Part shown: in pieces, positions 53,479 to 63,937 of the stretch
Layout: each line of letters starts with the position of its first letter
Position numbering within the stretch: the first letter of the stretch is position 1
Assembly (NCBI GenBank): GCA_022360445.1
Contig: JAKSCV010000033.1
Coordinates: forward strand, 36,210 to 100,209
Direction: 5' to 3'
Length of the DNA: 64,000 nt
DNA from: Gammaproteobacteria bacterium
GTDB lineage: Bacteria; Pseudomonadota; Gammaproteobacteria; UBA5861
Translations under genes and position numbers: made by a program
Notes under the pieces: generated by a model
What the model saw: only the letters and a program-made list of their open reading frames with translations
The model's database searches: none
Told to the model about the DNA's origin: nothing

Positions 53479-55995
53479 TTAAGATGAGCTGGCTTTTGCT
53501 TTGGACCCGGAGGGGAGTTGTTTCAGTTCCCGTTCACGTGGAATGGGGCAAAGCTTTTCAATGTCGACTATTTCTACATAGCGAGCCAGTAGTTGGTAGG
53601 TGCGTGGTGAGCAATCTCGTAAAAAGTTGATGACTTCATTTTCGTTCCGCTTTTTTTCACCATAAGTCAAGAAACATAATAGCCACTTCAGGTCTCCGGA
53701 GTAAGGCACTACAGTAGGGTCGGGGATGAGTGCTTCATAAGCAGATACAAATTGTTTGGCGGCTTGCACAAGTGGTTGCCACTGGCTTTCAAGGTCAAGC
53801 TGATCTAAAGCACCATTAAAAGCGGTTTCTATTTCAGCTTGATTCAGTCCAGTCCGGTTAAATTGTTTCAGCCAAGGCAAAAGATTTTCATAAGCTTCTT
53901 TCAGCTTTTGCCGTCGTGGAACAGTTCTCTCAATAGCTTTGCACTCCGGCAGGTTTGCAAAAGCACCCAGCCCCCTGTCGGCACGCTGTGTCACGCCATA
54001 GTAATCAATCAGTAGTCCATAGGGTTTGTAGTGCTCATAAACCCGGTTTGTTCTTCCGATGGCGCGTAATAAATTGTAACTGCTGAGGGGAGCATCAAGG
54101 TAAACCACGTTAATGAGGGGGGTATCCATATCCTGAAAACGTGTTCCACTTGTTATTAAAATGCCCAGAGGATCTTGGCGATCGCATAATCGTCGGAAAA
54201 GTTTTTGCTCAGAGTGGATATCTGTTGCAAGCTTTAACAGGTCTTGCCGAATCGTTTCGATATAGGCATTTTCTGACGGTATGCGGTCACTCTCTTGGGA
54301 ACCATACACGCATGCGCTACTGATATTGGCTCTTGCCGCGGCCATGCGTGAGGGAAAGCCTTGTTTGCGTAAGGTTGTCCTTGCTTCCGACTCAATGGCG
54401 CGTTTGTACAAGACAGCTGACTCGCTATCTGGAACAATCAACTGCGCTTTGAGCCCATTGGGCATGAGATATTCCTGGTAGTGATTCCAAATGTCCTTTG
54501 CGATAATTTTTATCCGCCTCGGACATTTCGCTAACTCGATAGGCTGAATGCCTTTTTGCTGGATAGCGTCCCGAACAACCCGCGGCTCGCGTTGAAACCA
54601 TTTCCCAAAGAGCGCTTCTGGCACTTTCCCGTCGACAAACCAGTCTTGTTGTCGTTGTAAGTAGTGAAGGGGAATGGTAACTCCGTCTTCAATGGCCTGT
54701 TTTGCGCCATAAACTTGGATTAAATTTTGCCGGCTGAAGCTGTTGAGGCTTCCCTCGGCATTATCTTTTTCGTCGACCCAGGTGCTAGAAAAGCCCACAA
54801 TACGGGCCTCAGGTATTGTCTGGATGACATTTTCAACCGACTTGCTAGTGCTTTTAACCTGAAGCTCATCAATAAAGATGAACCAGTTTTTTTGGCCACT
54901 TTTTTTAATATCGAGTGAGTCATTAAACAATGCGCTGTCGGCAATGATGATTTTGCCGGGCGTTTCATCATTTAAGTAGTTCAGCAAGGAAAATCGGTTA
55001 TGTGCCCGGTGAGGCTGGGGGAGTTTTAATGAGCTAAAGGCTTGCTCAAAACGTGCCTGGAACTTACGTCGACTGGTTAACACCAGAATATTGTTTGTAG
55101 ATAATTCCGTTTGTGTATCACGGGGCCACATTTTCATTTTTAAAGCAAGAAAAATCATGCCAATTGAGCGGCCAGACCCTTGAGCTTGTTCTACGATAAC
55201 GCGATCCAGAGAGCCTTCCAGTAGCCGGGGAGCGAGTGTATTGGCCATTCGGTACTGTGGGTATCGACAAATGCGTTTGAGTTTTTGTGAGCCGTTTGTT
55301 TCAAAAAAAATAAAGTGGCGTAAAATATCGACAATACGATCATGCGATAACAAGCTGAAGAGTTGCTGCGCTAGAGTGTCGTTGAAATTGTTGCTGCTCT
55401 TGGGCCAAGGGTCGCGCCAAATGCCCCAGGCTTCTAATGCTTCTCCCGGTACACCATAGCGAACAATATTTTCCGAAACAGAGATACTGAATAAATTGCT
55501 AAAAAACAGCCTCGGGATATCATGATAGTGGCTATGAAGCCGATGGATTGGTTCCAGTGTCCCGGGTTGCTCTGTTTCAATAACAACAACTGGTATGCCG
55601 TTGATATATAAAGCAATATCAACAGTCTGTGGGTGAGGTGAGGCAATGTGTAGTTCGTTGGTAATAAGGAAGTGGTTATTCGACGGTTTTTTAAAGTCGA
55701 CAAGTCGAATGAGCTGACGGCGGTTTTTTTCTTTATCGATGAATGTCAGTCCACCACGGAGTAATGTGATCCAATCTTCATTGTTTCGTATGGAGACCAG
55801 TCGTCGATAGACGGCCAAAGCTGTCACTTGACTGACGCCATTAATACTTTGAATCGCATGAATGACCTCATGCTTCAGCAATGCATTTTTGTGGTCGCTA
55901 CGGGACGCACGGTTTTCACCAGGAGGCATCCAGCGATAACCCAGTGCAATCAGTTCCTTGATACAGCGCTTGTTTAGAGATGCTTGTTTAGCCAC
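53479..55995 (-). CDS. HsdR-like protein with substituted nuclease and helicase motifs, no hsdM/hsdS
   Basis: An 838-residue protein with the domain order of type I restriction HsdR: an HSDR_N nuclease-like region (about residues 80-190), two RecA-like helicase lobes (about 250-680) and a C-terminal helical region. The active motifs are altered: the nuclease E-x-K reads E140-T-E142; Walker A reads GSGRS (R276 for Lys); DEAH reads D376-E-L-Q; motif III reads SSTW at 403-406; and the usual LTGFDAP reads RFQDMDTP near 625. Motif VI, LRAIGRTNRVYEHYKPYG near 643, is intact. No methylase or specificity gene is in the window, so it is a solitary, probably catalytically inactive or repurposed protein. 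Confidence 0.8.
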   Translation of the reverse strand: MAKQASLNKRCIKELIALGYRWMPPGENRASRSDHKNALLKHEVIHAIQSINGVSQVTALAVYRRLVSIRNNEDWITLLRGGLTFIDKEKNRRQLIRLVDFKKPSNNHFLITNELHIASPHPQTVDIALYINGIPVVVIETEQPGTLEPIHRLHSHYHDIPRLFFSNLFSISVSENIVRYGVPGEALEAWGIWRDPWPKSSNNFNDTLAQQLFSLLSHDRIVDILRHFIFFETNGSQKLKRICRYPQYRMANTLAPRLLEGSLDRVIVEQAQGSGRSIGMIFLALKMKMWPRDTQTELSTNNILVLTSRRKFQARFEQAFSSLKLPQPHRAHNRFSLLNYLNDETPGKIIIADSALFNDSLDIKKSGQKNWFIFIDELQVKSTSKSVENVIQTIPEARIVGFSSTWVDEKDNAEGSLNSFSRQNLIQVYGAKQAIEDGVTIPLHYLQRQQDWFVDGKVPEALFGKWFQREPRVVRDAIQQKGIQPIELAKCPRRIKIIAKDIWNHYQEYLMPNGLKAQLIVPDSESAVLYKRAIESEARTTLRKQGFPSRMAAARANISSACVYGSQESDRIPSENAYIETIRQDLLKLATDIHSEQKLFRRLCDRQDPLGILITSGTRFQDMDTPLINVVYLDAPLSSYNLLRAIGRTNRVYEHYKPYGLLIDYYGVTQRADRGLGAFANLPECKAIERTVPRRQKLKEAYENLLPWLKQFNRTGLNQAEIETAFNGALDQLDLESQWQPLVQAAKQFVSAYEALIPDPTVVPYSGDLKWLLCFLTYGEKKRNENEVINFLRDCSPRTYQLLARYVEIVDIEKLCPIPRERELKQLPSGSKAKASSS

Positions 55996-56244
55996 AAATC
56001 GTTATGCAACCTTCTTGTACAAGTGGAATACAAAAAAAGGAAGAGAAAGGTAATCCAGCTAAACGCCCACCCGGCTTGCTTAAGACGAGGTACATCACAA
56101 TTGTGTAGTATAATTATCCTTGCTCAAACTTAAACTGTGGCCCGCTTGTATAAATCCTTTGTAAATCCTTATTGTGATCAAGTCTATCAGTAGTTTATTG
56201 TTAAAGTTGTCTAATTTTTACGCAATTCGTCACAACTAATCATC

Positions 56245-57339
56245 ATGACTGACTGTGTCATTGTGGGCGGCGGCCTCGTTGGGTTAACAACCGCTTATGT
56301 TTTAAACCAGCGAGGGCTGGATATTACGGTTATTGAACAGCGCACGTTGGGCGGTTCAGCTTCATGGGCCGCAGGCGGCATTTTGTCGCCTATGTACCCT
56401 TGGCGATACCCGGACGAAGTAGTTCAACTCGCTTCCAGCGGAGCGCATCAATACCCCGCATTATCAGAAGAGCTCGCTTCAGCAACAGGTATTGATCCGG
56501 AATGGTTTCCATGTGGCTTGTTGACTTTGAATATTCCTGAAACTATGTCGTTGGTGGGTTGGGCTGATCGCACAGGTACGGCTTTGGAGGTGTGCTCTAA
56601 GGAACAGGTCAATAAGCAGATACCGGGTATCTCCTTTGATGGAACAGCCGCATGGATGAAGCAGGTTGCCACAATTCGCACACCTCGCTTAATCAAAGCG
56701 CTGCACAGCTACTTGAGGCAGCGTGGCGTGGCGCTGGTGGAGTCGCACAAAGTGACTGGTTTGGTCCGGGATGGAAATCGGGTTACTGGTGTTGATCTAG
56801 AAGGAGACAAGCGCCTAGGAGAACGAGTGGTTATTGCCTCGGGTGCTTGGAGCGGCATGCCGATTGCAGGCGTGCCGGACGTGCCTCCTATTTATCCGAT
56901 TCGAGGCCAGATCATCCATCTGTATGCCTCCGAAGATGCCATAAGCACAATGATTTTGAAAGACAACAAATATCTGATCCCTCGCAAAAATGGGTCGATA
57001 CTGGTGGGTAGCACCACAGAAAATGTGGGGTTTGAGGAGATAATCACCCCTGAAGCTCGGAAAGAACTGCATGATTTCGCACGGAATCTGTTTCCTGAGT
57101 TGGTGGGTCGGCGGGTTATTAACCACTGGTGTGGGTTGCGTCCTGGTAGTGATGACAGTATCCCCTATATTTGTGCACATCCTCGTTTAAAGAACCTTTA
57201 CTTCAACACAGGGCACTTTAGAAATGGCATTGTCATGGCACCTGCTGCGGCTGAGTTACTGGCCAAGATTATGCTGGGTGATAAACCGGCTCAAGCGGCT
57301 GCATTTGGTTTCCATCGTCCTGAAACAAACAGGAATTAA
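56245..57339 (+). CDS. thiO: Glycine oxidase ThiO
   Basis: A 364-residue FAD amino-acid oxidase of the DAO family. CVIVGGGLVGLTTAYVLNQRG is the dinucleotide-binding start, followed by GGSASWAAGGILSP near residue 36, IRGQIIHLYAS near 212 and a C-terminal CGLRPGSDDSIPYICAHPRLKNLYFNTGHFRNGIVMAPA. It oxidises glycine to iminoglycine for the thiazole of thiamine. Thiazole synthase genes are not in the window. The adjacency to ileS and lspA matches Pseudomonas-like gene order. Confidence 0.88.
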   Translation: MTDCVIVGGGLVGLTTAYVLNQRGLDITVIEQRTLGGSASWAAGGILSPMYPWRYPDEVVQLASSGAHQYPALSEELASATGIDPEWFPCGLLTLNIPETMSLVGWADRTGTALEVCSKEQVNKQIPGISFDGTAAWMKQVATIRTPRLIKALHSYLRQRGVALVESHKVTGLVRDGNRVTGVDLEGDKRLGERVVIASGAWSGMPIAGVPDVPPIYPIRGQIIHLYASEDAISTMILKDNKYLIPRKNGSILVGSTTENVGFEEIITPEARKELHDFARNLFPELVGRRVINHWCGLRPGSDDSIPYICAHPRLKNLYFNTGHFRNGIVMAPAAAELLAKIMLGDKPAQAAAFGFHRPETNRN

Positions 57340-57402
57340 GCGCAGATAAAAGCACATTTAATGTGTATTTTGATGTAAAGTAATGGGTCTTTTCGACTTC
57401 CC

Positions 57403-60249
57403 ATGACCGGCAGAAAATCAGTGAGTCACTACAAAGATACGTTAAACCTTCCTGATACCGACTTTCCCATGCGCGGCAACCTGGCCAAACGCGAACCTGA
57501 TACTCTCAAAGCATGGGTAGACAACGACATTTATGGAAAGATCCGTAAGCACTCTGAGGGCCGCCCCCGGTTTGTATTGCACGATGGACCGCCCTATGCC
57601 AATGGGCCAATTCACCTAGGTCACGCGGTTAATAAAGTGCTTAAGGATATCATCGTCAAAAGCCGTCAACTTATGGGGTTTGACGCGCCTTATATTCCGG
57701 GTTGGGACTGTCATGGCTTGCCGATTGAATGGAAGCTCGAAACCAAACTCGGCCGCCCGGGCGATAAAGTTGATGAAGCAAGCTTTAGGCAGCGTTGTCG
57801 CGAATACGCCATGTCGCAGATTGAAGGGCAGCGGGACGAGTTTATTCGCCTGGGTGTTTTTGGCCATTGGGACAAACCCTATTTGACCATGAACTTCCAG
57901 ACAGAAGCCGATATCATCCGTGCATTAGCCAAAATAGTGGACAAAGGGCACCTGCACAAAGGGGTTAAGCCTGTCTACTGGAGTGTGGGCGCACGAACCG
58001 CACTGGCCGAGGCCGAAGTTGAATATGCGGACAAAGTCTCGCTGGCGATTGATGTTCGCTTTGCGGTGGCTGATGAACCCGACTTTTTATCAAGGATCGC
58101 GTTGGGTGGTGAGTCGAGTGGGCCGCTTGAGGTTGTGATCTGGACAACCACGCCCTGGACATTGCCGGCTAACCAGGCTGTTGCACTACACCCCGAACTT
58201 GACTACGTGCTGGTTGCATGTGATCTGGGATGCGGGCCGGAAAGGCTCCTGCTTTCAGCTGAAATGCTGGAGGGCATCATGCAACGTTACGGTTGTGCAA
58301 ACTACCGTGTGGTTGGTCACTGTAAAGGTTCGGCGCTCGAAAACGTAAAATTGAAGCACCCCTTCTACGCCAGAGAAGTCCCCGTTGTTTTGGGTGAACA
58401 TGTCACAACAGAAGCCGGTACCGGAGCGGTCCATACCGCACCTGATCACGGCGTTGATGACTTTATTGCGGGCTCTCGCTATGGGTTGGAGCCATTTTAT
58501 GCCGTGGGTAGCAGTGGTGTTTTTGAGGAGCACATCGAACGATTTGCGGGCCAGCATGTTTATAAAGTGGATGATGCCATCTTAACCGCGCTCAATGAAC
58601 ACAACCGGCTGATTAAAGAGGAGCGTATCACCCATAGCTACCCCCATTGTTGGCGTTCGAAAACCCCCATTATCTTCCGAGCCACACAACAGTGGTTTAT
58701 CAGCATGGATCAGTGTGATTTGCGTGAAAACACTTTGGAGGAAATTAAGAAAGTTCGCTGGATCCCGGAGTGGGGTGAGGCGCGGATCACCTCTATGATT
58801 GCTAACCGGCCGGACTGGTGCATCTCCCGGCAGAGAAACTGGGGTGTGCCATTGTGCTTTTTCACCCATAAGCGGACAGGTGACCTGCATCCGGAGACCA
58901 CCCAGCTGATGCAAAAAGTTGCTATGGAGGTAGAGACCAAGGGTATTCAGGCCTGGTGGGACTTAAAACCTGAGGCCTTGCTGGGCGAGGACGTTGATGA
59001 GTACGAAAAGAGCCAGGATATCCTGGACGTTTGGTTTGACTCGGGCACAACCCATGAATCGGTTTTACGGCGACGGGAGGATGCAAACTTTCAAGCGGAT
59101 ATGTACCTTGAAGGATCCGACCAACATCGGGGATGGTTTCATTCCTCACTGCTGACCAGTGTTGCGATCAATGGGTGTGCGCCTTACAAACAGGTTTTGA
59201 CCCATGGATTTACGGTCGATGAAAAAGGCCGAAAGATGTCGAAATCATTGGGTAACGGCATCGAACCCCAGGATGTAATCAAAAAACTAGGTGCTGATAT
59301 TATCCGCCTGTGGGTGGCCTCTACGGATTATCGTGGGGAAATGGCGGTATCCGACGAAATTCTTAAGCGAACATCCGACACCTACCGGCGCTTGCGCAAC
59401 ACTGCCCGCTTTTTGCTTGCCAACTTAAATGGTTTTGACCCGGCCCAGCACCTGGTAAAGCCTGAAGATATGTTATCTCTGGATCGCTGGGCCGTTGATC
59501 TTACGCTGCGTGTTCAGAGCGAAATTAACCAAGCCTACGAAGATTACAACTTCCACCATATTTATCAGAGAGTACATCACTTTTGCGCAGTTGACCTGGG
59601 GGGTCACTACCTCGATATTATCAAGGACCGGCAATACACCACGCAAAAGGACAGTTTGGCAAGACGCTCCGCTCAAACAGCGATGTACCACATCATCGAA
59701 GCCATGGCGCGCTGGCTGTCGCCCATTATCAGTTTTACCGCAGAAGAAATTTGGCAATTCATCCCGGGCAAACACAGTGAATCCATTTTTCTGGAAACCT
59801 GGTATACAGGCTTGTTTTCGTTGGACGCTCGTGACCCCTTAACGTTTGATCAATGGCAGCAGGCGATTGCTGTGCGCACAGCGGTGGCTCAGAGCCTTGA
59901 AAAGCTGCGAGCAAGTGGTTCGATTGGTTCGTCTCTGGATGCGGAAGTGACATTGTATTGTGAAGACGAGCTGCATGAACTTCTGCTCACACTGGGCGAC
60001 GAATTGCGGTTTTTTCTCATCACATCTCGTGCAGATCTCAAGCCGCTGAGCGAAAAGCCAGAAAATGCAGAGCCGTCGGAACTCAAGGATGGAGCGTTGT
60101 GGCTATTGAGCAGACCGGCGACCCATACAAAATGTACACGCTGTTGGCACATTCGAGAGGATGTCGGTACCCATCCTGAACATCCAGAGCTTTGCGGTCG
60201 CTGTGTGGAAAACGTTGTCGGTGAGGGTGAAGTCAGGCGCTTTGCCTGA
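57403..60249 (+). CDS. ileS: Isoleucyl-tRNA synthetase
   Basis: A 948-residue class I synthetase. HIGH is HLGH in [11 protein letters not shown] near residue 67, an editing domain holds [12 protein letters not shown] near 247, KMSKS is in [13 protein letters not shown] near 611, and a C-terminal zinc-finger has [24 protein letters not shown] near 910. It charges tRNA-Ile and edits valine. The start is ATG 57403; GTG 57421 would give the more usual MSHYKDTLN start. It is 14 bases upstream of lspA. No T-box leader is visible. Confidence 0.97.
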   Translation: MTGRKSVSHYKDTLNLPDTDFPMRGNLAKREPDTLKAWVDNDIYGKIRKHSEGRPRFVLHDGPPYANGPIHLGHAVNKVLKDIIVKSRQLMGFDAPYIPGWDCHGLPIEWKLETKLGRPGDKVDEASFRQRCREYAMSQIEGQRDEFIRLGVFGHWDKPYLTMNFQTEADIIRALAKIVDKGHLHKGVKPVYWSVGARTALAEAEVEYADKVSLAIDVRFAVADEPDFLSRIALGGESSGPLEVVIWTTTPWTLPANQAVALHPELDYVLVACDLGCGPERLLLSAEMLEGIMQRYGCANYRVVGHCKGSALENVKLKHPFYAREVPVVLGEHVTTEAGTGAVHTAPDHGVDDFIAGSRYGLEPFYAVGSSGVFEEHIERFAGQHVYKVDDAILTALNEHNRLIKEERITHSYPHCWRSKTPIIFRATQQWFISMDQCDLRENTLEEIKKVRWIPEWGEARITSMIANRPDWCISRQRNWGVPLCFFTHKRTGDLHPETTQLMQKVAMEVETKGIQAWWDLKPEALLGEDVDEYEKSQDILDVWFDSGTTHESVLRRREDANFQADMYLEGSDQHRGWFHSSLLTSVAINGCAPYKQVLTHGFTVDEKGRKMSKSLGNGIEPQDVIKKLGADIIRLWVASTDYRGEMAVSDEILKRTSDTYRRLRNTARFLLANLNGFDPAQHLVKPEDMLSLDRWAVDLTLRVQSEINQAYEDYNFHHIYQRVHHFCAVDLGGHYLDIIKDRQYTTQKDSLARRSAQTAMYHIIEAMARWLSPIISFTAEEIWQFIPGKHSESIFLETWYTGLFSLDARDPLTFDQWQQAIAVRTAVAQSLEKLRASGSIGSSLDAEVTLYCEDELHELLLTLGDELRFFLITSRADLKPLSEKPENAEPSELKDGALWLLSRPATHTKCTRCWHIREDVGTHPEHPELCGRCVENVVGEGEVRRFA

Positions 60250-60263
60250 TCAGCAACATTCCG

Positions 60264-60743
60264 ATGAGATATTACGTCAGTTATCTAATCGCTATTTTAA
60301 TTGTGGCCGTGGATCAATTGAGCAAATGGTTAGCCGAGTCGTACTTACTGGCTTACCAAGCTGTGCCTGTCATGCCCTCGTTCAATTGGAACTTAATGTA
60401 CAACGAAGGCGCTGCCTTTAGCTTTTTGAGCCAGGCTGGAGGTTGGCAGCGATGGTTTCTGTCTGGACTCAGCCTGATTGTGAGCTTGATTATTGTCGTC
60501 TGGATTTACCGGCTTGACCGTAAAGAAAAAGGCTTGGCCACCGCGCTTTCACTCATATTAGGAGGGGCTGTTGGCAACCTGATTGACCGGGTGGCGCAGG
60601 GCCGGGTCACCGATTTTATTCAATGGTATTACGCTGACTATTACTGGCCAACCTTTAATGTCGCAGATTCTGCCATCAGTGTGGGTGCGGTTATTTTATT
60701 ATTGGTCTCGCTCTTCAACAAAGCAGAGAAAGAGACGCATTGA
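60264..60743 (+). CDS. lspA: Lipoprotein signal peptidase (signal peptidase II)
   Basis: A 159-residue membrane aspartyl protease with four helices. VDQLSKWLAESYL opens it, NEGAAFSFL near residue 50 is conserved, and the catalytic aspartates are in GNLIDRVAQGRVTDFIQWY near 106 and FNVADSAISVGA near 133. It cleaves prolipoprotein signal peptides after lipidation. It follows ileS closely, as in most gammaproteobacteria, but is not followed by fkpB/ispH: the next gene, pdxB, converges 7 bases later. Confidence 0.96.
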   Translation: MRYYVSYLIAILIVAVDQLSKWLAESYLLAYQAVPVMPSFNWNLMYNEGAAFSFLSQAGGWQRWFLSGLSLIVSLIIVVWIYRLDRKEKGLATALSLILGGAVGNLIDRVAQGRVTDFIQWYYADYYWPTFNVADSAISVGAVILLLVSLFNKAEKETH

Positions 60744-60750
60744 TTGCGGC

Positions 60751-61917
60751 CTAACCCTGTGACTTCACTTTCGCTTTTTCAGAAAGCCCTGTATTTAGAT
60801 TGAAGCCGAGTAAGGCCAGCGCTTTTTGGGTTTTCGACGTCAATTGATCACCGGTGATTGTGTATTGGCTAAACTCCCGCCGCAGGGGATAGTCTCTCCG
60901 GAGTTGATCAAAAAAACAGGCGCTTGTTCCGGCGGCCTGGCGCATCTTTTCATCATCAACCCTGATATCGTAAGCATATCTGACGGCATCCTGGAGTGGT
61001 TGTATCGTCGGGTGAGGAATTTTGATTGTAATAGTGGGTTGATCCGGCTGCTTTAACTCGTTGAGTATGTTGATACGGGGCGCTTGCTTAAAATAACGGC
61101 AAGCGGCTTCATAGACCATTTGTGTGCCCCTCACGCGGCCTTCCAAGCTATATCCTGCAATATGTGGTGTACCGATATCCACTTGTTCAAGCAGCCGCAC
61201 ATTGATTCGAGGCTCATGCTCCCACACATCCAAAGCAACGTACAGTCTTTTCTTGAGCAAGGCCTTACTCAGTGCCGCGTTGTCAATGACGCCTCCACGG
61301 GCAGCGTTGATAACGATAGTGCCAGGCTTGATCTGATCAATGGCGACCTGGTCCAAGAGGTGCCAGCTGGGCGTTGGGCCAGACCGTGTTAATGGCACGT
61401 GCAGCGTAATTAAGTCGGCTCTAAGCGCCTCATCAAGTGTGGCAAAGTAGGCTGCTTTTTCAGTCGATTGGCGTGGTGGATCATGAATGATACACCGCAT
61501 ACCCAGTGCTTGGAGCTTCTTGTAAACGTTTGTACCCACATGGCCGCAGCCAATAATTGCAGCTGTTTTCCCCGCCAAATCAATATCCTGGCGTTCGGCT
61601 AACGCCAAGGCTGCAGCCAAGGTATATTCCGAGGCAGCCAGGGCATTACACCCTGGCGCATTGGAGAAGCCGACGCCTCGCTTAGAGAGGTAGTTGAGGT
61701 CAATATGGTCCGTCCCGATGGTGGCGCTGCCAACGAATTGCACGCGGGATTTTTCCAGCAGCGCGGTGTTAACTTGCGTCACTGAGCGGAGAAGCAGAAT
61801 GTCGGCGTCAACCACATCGCTGGGTTTCAGTTTCCGCCCAGGGAGCTTTTTCACATCGCCAAAATGGCTGAACAGCTTCTCGGCGTAGGGGATGTTTTCG
61901 TCAGCAATAATATGCAT
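60751..61917 (-). CDS. pdxB: Erythronate-4-phosphate dehydrogenase
   Basis: A 388-residue D-2-hydroxyacid dehydrogenase of pyridoxal phosphate synthesis. ADENIPYAEKLFSHFGDVKKLPGR starts it, the NAD-binding GCGHVGTNVYKKLQALGM lies near residue 122, and the catalytic arginine, glutamate and histidine are in INAARGGVIDNAAL, the VWEHEP region and DIGTPHIAGYSLEGR. The C-terminal DUF3410-like dimerisation domain (about residues 290-370) separates it from SerA. It converges on lspA. Confidence 0.95.
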   Translation of the reverse strand: MHIIADENIPYAEKLFSHFGDVKKLPGRKLKPSDVVDADILLLRSVTQVNTALLEKSRVQFVGSATIGTDHIDLNYLSKRGVGFSNAPGCNALAASEYTLAAALALAERQDIDLAGKTAAIIGCGHVGTNVYKKLQALGMRCIIHDPPRQSTEKAAYFATLDEALRADLITLHVPLTRSGPTPSWHLLDQVAIDQIKPGTIVINAARGGVIDNAALSKALLKKRLYVALDVWEHEPRINVRLLEQVDIGTPHIAGYSLEGRVRGTQMVYEAACRYFKQAPRINILNELKQPDQPTITIKIPHPTIQPLQDAVRYAYDIRVDDEKMRQAAGTSACFFDQLRRDYPLRREFSQYTITGDQLTSKTQKALALLGFNLNTGLSEKAKVKSQG

Positions 61918-61965
61918 GCTTAAGGAGGGGCTGGCCTGTTTTTCAGTTTGATATGTTTGTGGAGA

Positions 61966-62460
61966 TTAGTTGAGATCACAGCATTTTTTAAACTTTTTGC
62001 CGCTACCACAAGGGCATGGGTCGTTTCGTCCCACTTTCTCATTTTCACGGCGGATCTGTTTGACTTTGGCAGGCTCTCCATCACGAAAAAACCATGTCCC
62101 ATCAAGGCGTTCAAATAAACTGAGTTCGTGGTGCTTATGCCGCTGCCCGGCGCGATCCCGGTAAGAAGCAATGAATTCGATTTGCCCCGAGTTGTCCTGG
62201 GACGTGCCATTTTGGATATCTTCTATAAAAAGCCCCAACCATTCTGAGTCCTCCGCCCAGCGTTGCGCTGCTGCCTGATTAAATTCGCTACGCGTTTCCG
62301 GGTGGTGTGTCGCCAGAACAAAGTCCATATCGGCTTTAACATGAGCTGTATAACGCGCGCGCATGAGTTGTTCAGCGGTTTCTGCCTGGCGTTGACCAGT
62401 AATGAACGGTTCGCAGCACTCACTGTATGCCTTACCGGATTGGCAGGGGCAGTCACTCAT
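61966..62460 (-). CDS. YchJ family protein with two SEC-C motifs
   Basis: A 164-residue protein with zinc-binding SEC-C-type cysteine clusters at both ends: [16 protein letters not shown] near residue 4 and [17 protein letters not shown] at the C-terminus. The middle is the NTF2-like YchJ domain with [26 protein letters not shown] and WLGLFIEDI. Function is unknown. It overlaps the start-proximal membrane-protein gene on the same strand by 8 bases, and pdxB lies 48 bases downstream. Confidence 0.9.
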   Translation of the reverse strand: MSDCPCQSGKAYSECCEPFITGQRQAETAEQLMRARYTAHVKADMDFVLATHHPETRSEFNQAAAQRWAEDSEWLGLFIEDIQNGTSQDNSGQIEFIASYRDRAGQRHKHHELSLFERLDGTWFFRDGEPAKVKQIRRENEKVGRNDPCPCGSGKKFKKCCDLN

Positions 62461-62794
62461 CGTCTTTTTCCTTGATCGAATGTTGGTTTAAAAATTGTAA
62501 AACGGTCTCTTCTTTTTTCAGTAGATGGTGCTCACCTAAACGCTCAAGAACCTGCCGATGAGCAGGATGGGTATTGAACTTTTGCCAGGTTAAGTTAAAC
62601 GTGATTTTGCGTAAGGAGCGGAAAAACAAATAGCCCATTGTCGCAATAACGATTGCGCCAATGGGTTGATCTTGCTGCCAGACATAGAGTGCCAAGCCGT
62701 AGGCGGCAAAAGCCGCGAGCACGATCAACGCGGCAACCGTGCGTGCATAATAAAGTAGCGGCTTTACCGGCCCGTCTAGTTGTATGTTGTTCAT
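62453..62794 (-). CDS. Small membrane protein of unknown function
   Basis: A 113-residue protein with two membrane helices (about residues 17-39 and 44-59) and a soluble, basic/helical C-terminus ([29 protein letters not shown]). I do not recognise the family. It overlaps the YchJ-like gene by 8 bases, suggesting coupled translation, and diverges from the DUF1244 gene over 134 bases. Confidence 0.6.
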   Translation of the reverse strand: MNNIQLDGPVKPLLYYARTVAALIVLAAFAAYGLALYVWQQDQPIGAIVIATMGYLFFRSLRKITFNLTWQKFNTHPAHRQVLERLGEHHLLKKEETVLQFLNQHSIKEKDDE

Positions 62795-62928
62795 GGTTTG
62801 ATCGAATGCATTCCTAACGGCTCAGGGCCTGCGACCCCTCGTCACCGGCTACCTCACCGAACCCTTAATAGGCAGGATGCGTATGATACAGTTAATATAC
62901 GCTTGATTAAAACGCCGGAACTAAGACA

Positions 62929-63228
62929 ATGGACCAACAAACCCGAATTGAAATTGAAGCAGAGACCTTTCGCAAACTCATTGACCATTTGCAGTTGCGA
63001 ACCGATGTGCAAAATATTGACTTAATGAACTTATCTGGATTTTGCCGTAATTGTTTATCCAAGTGGTATTTGGCCAGTGCAGAGGCAAGAGGAGTTGAGC
63101 TGAGTGATGCTCAGGCGCGTGAGACAGTTTACGGCATGCCATACAGCGAGTGGAAAGCCCGTTACCAAAAGCCAGCGGCAGAGGAACAGTTAAAAGCCTT
63201 CGCTGATCAGGTGTCCGGGCAGGAGTAA
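62929..63228 (+). CDS. DUF1244 family protein
   Basis: A 99-residue soluble protein with AETFRKLIDHLQLRTDVQNIDLMNLSGFCRNCLSKWYLASA, the conserved F-C-R-N-C-L-S-K-W-Y core of DUF1244, then ETVYGMPYSEWKARYQKPA. Its function is unknown; the two cysteines could bind metal. The stop overlaps the start of the following membrane protein (TAATG). Confidence 0.9.
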   Translation: MDQQTRIEIEAETFRKLIDHLQLRTDVQNIDLMNLSGFCRNCLSKWYLASAEARGVELSDAQARETVYGMPYSEWKARYQKPAAEEQLKAFADQVSGQE

Positions 63229-63827
63229 TGCGCTGGTTGAGTCAAGCAGCAACAGCGTTTGCACTCTTGTTCGTGAGCTTTACATTGCCGCTAGGATTCT
63301 TGGTCCTCACCACGGAATGGTATGCCTTTAATTGCCAGTTCCACACTCGTTGTGAGCGGTTTGGTAAAGAGGAGCTGATGGCCTACGCTGAACAGCTGCC
63401 GCGCTACTTTCTGCACTTGGCAGAGCTGGAAGGGCTCTGGAGCTTAACAGAACGCTTACATATGGCTGATGTGCGCAGAATTTACGACAGCGTTGCGTTG
63501 CTGGCGTTGATCGCGCTCACCATTTGCGGGCTGGTGTTGAAACAGCGGCCAGAGTGGTTTGGCCGTGTCGCTTTGTGGAATGTATTCATGATACTCGGAC
63601 TGTTGGCGATCCTGCCCGTCTTCGGCTACTTCTGGAAACATATTTTCCATGCCGTATTGTTTACTAATGACTATTGGAAAACAACACGAGCCGATGTCAG
63701 CTGGTATCTAATGCCCAGAGTCTACTTCAGAAACGCATTTATCTTAATGATCGCCGCCGCGGCATTGATCAACCTGACGGTTTACTGGGCATGGCGCTTA
63801 TGGCCTGAAGAGCAGCAAGCTCAGTAA
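63228..63827 (+). CDS. DUF1461-like integral membrane protein
   Basis: A 199-residue protein with about four membrane helices (roughly residues 7-28, 87-106, 114-133, 170-190) and a first extracytoplasmic region of about 55 residues. RLHMADVRRIYDSVALL fits the HxxDVxxl pattern of the DUF1461 family of unknown function. Its start codon overlaps the DUF1244 stop, so the two are coupled. The tRNA-Glu lies 34 bases downstream on the opposite strand. Confidence 0.68.
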   Translation: MRWLSQAATAFALLFVSFTLPLGFLVLTTEWYAFNCQFHTRCERFGKEELMAYAEQLPRYFLHLAELEGLWSLTERLHMADVRRIYDSVALLALIALTICGLVLKQRPEWFGRVALWNVFMILGLLAILPVFGYFWKHIFHAVLFTNDYWKTTRADVSWYLMPRVYFRNAFILMIAAAALINLTVYWAWRLWPEEQQAQ

Positions 63828-63861
63828 GTTTTTATGAGTTAAAGATTACGAGAGTGGTAGA

Positions 63862-63937
63862 TGGCGTCCCCAAGGGGATTCGAACCCCTGTTACCGCCGT
63901 GAAAGGGCGGTGTCCTAGGCCTCTAGACGATGGGGAC
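63862..63937 (-). tRNA. tRNA-Glu (TTC anticodon)
   Basis: On the minus strand the sequence folds as a 76-base tRNA. The acceptor GTCCCCA pairs with TGGGGAC, followed by discriminator G and an encoded CCA. The anticodon arm CCGCC-CTTTCAC-GGCGG gives anticodon TTC, and the T arm contains GGTTCGAATCC. It closely matches E. coli tRNA-Glu. It is transcribed away from the right edge. Confidence 0.97.

Noticed and set aside
53479..55995. Complete type I restriction-modification locus
   Set aside because: No methylase or specificity gene lies in the flanks, and the restriction-subunit motifs are altered.
56000..56244. Gene or RNA between the HsdR-like gene and thiO
   Set aside because: The 250 AT-rich bases hold no supported reading frame, hairpin or RNA motif; probably the two divergent promoters.
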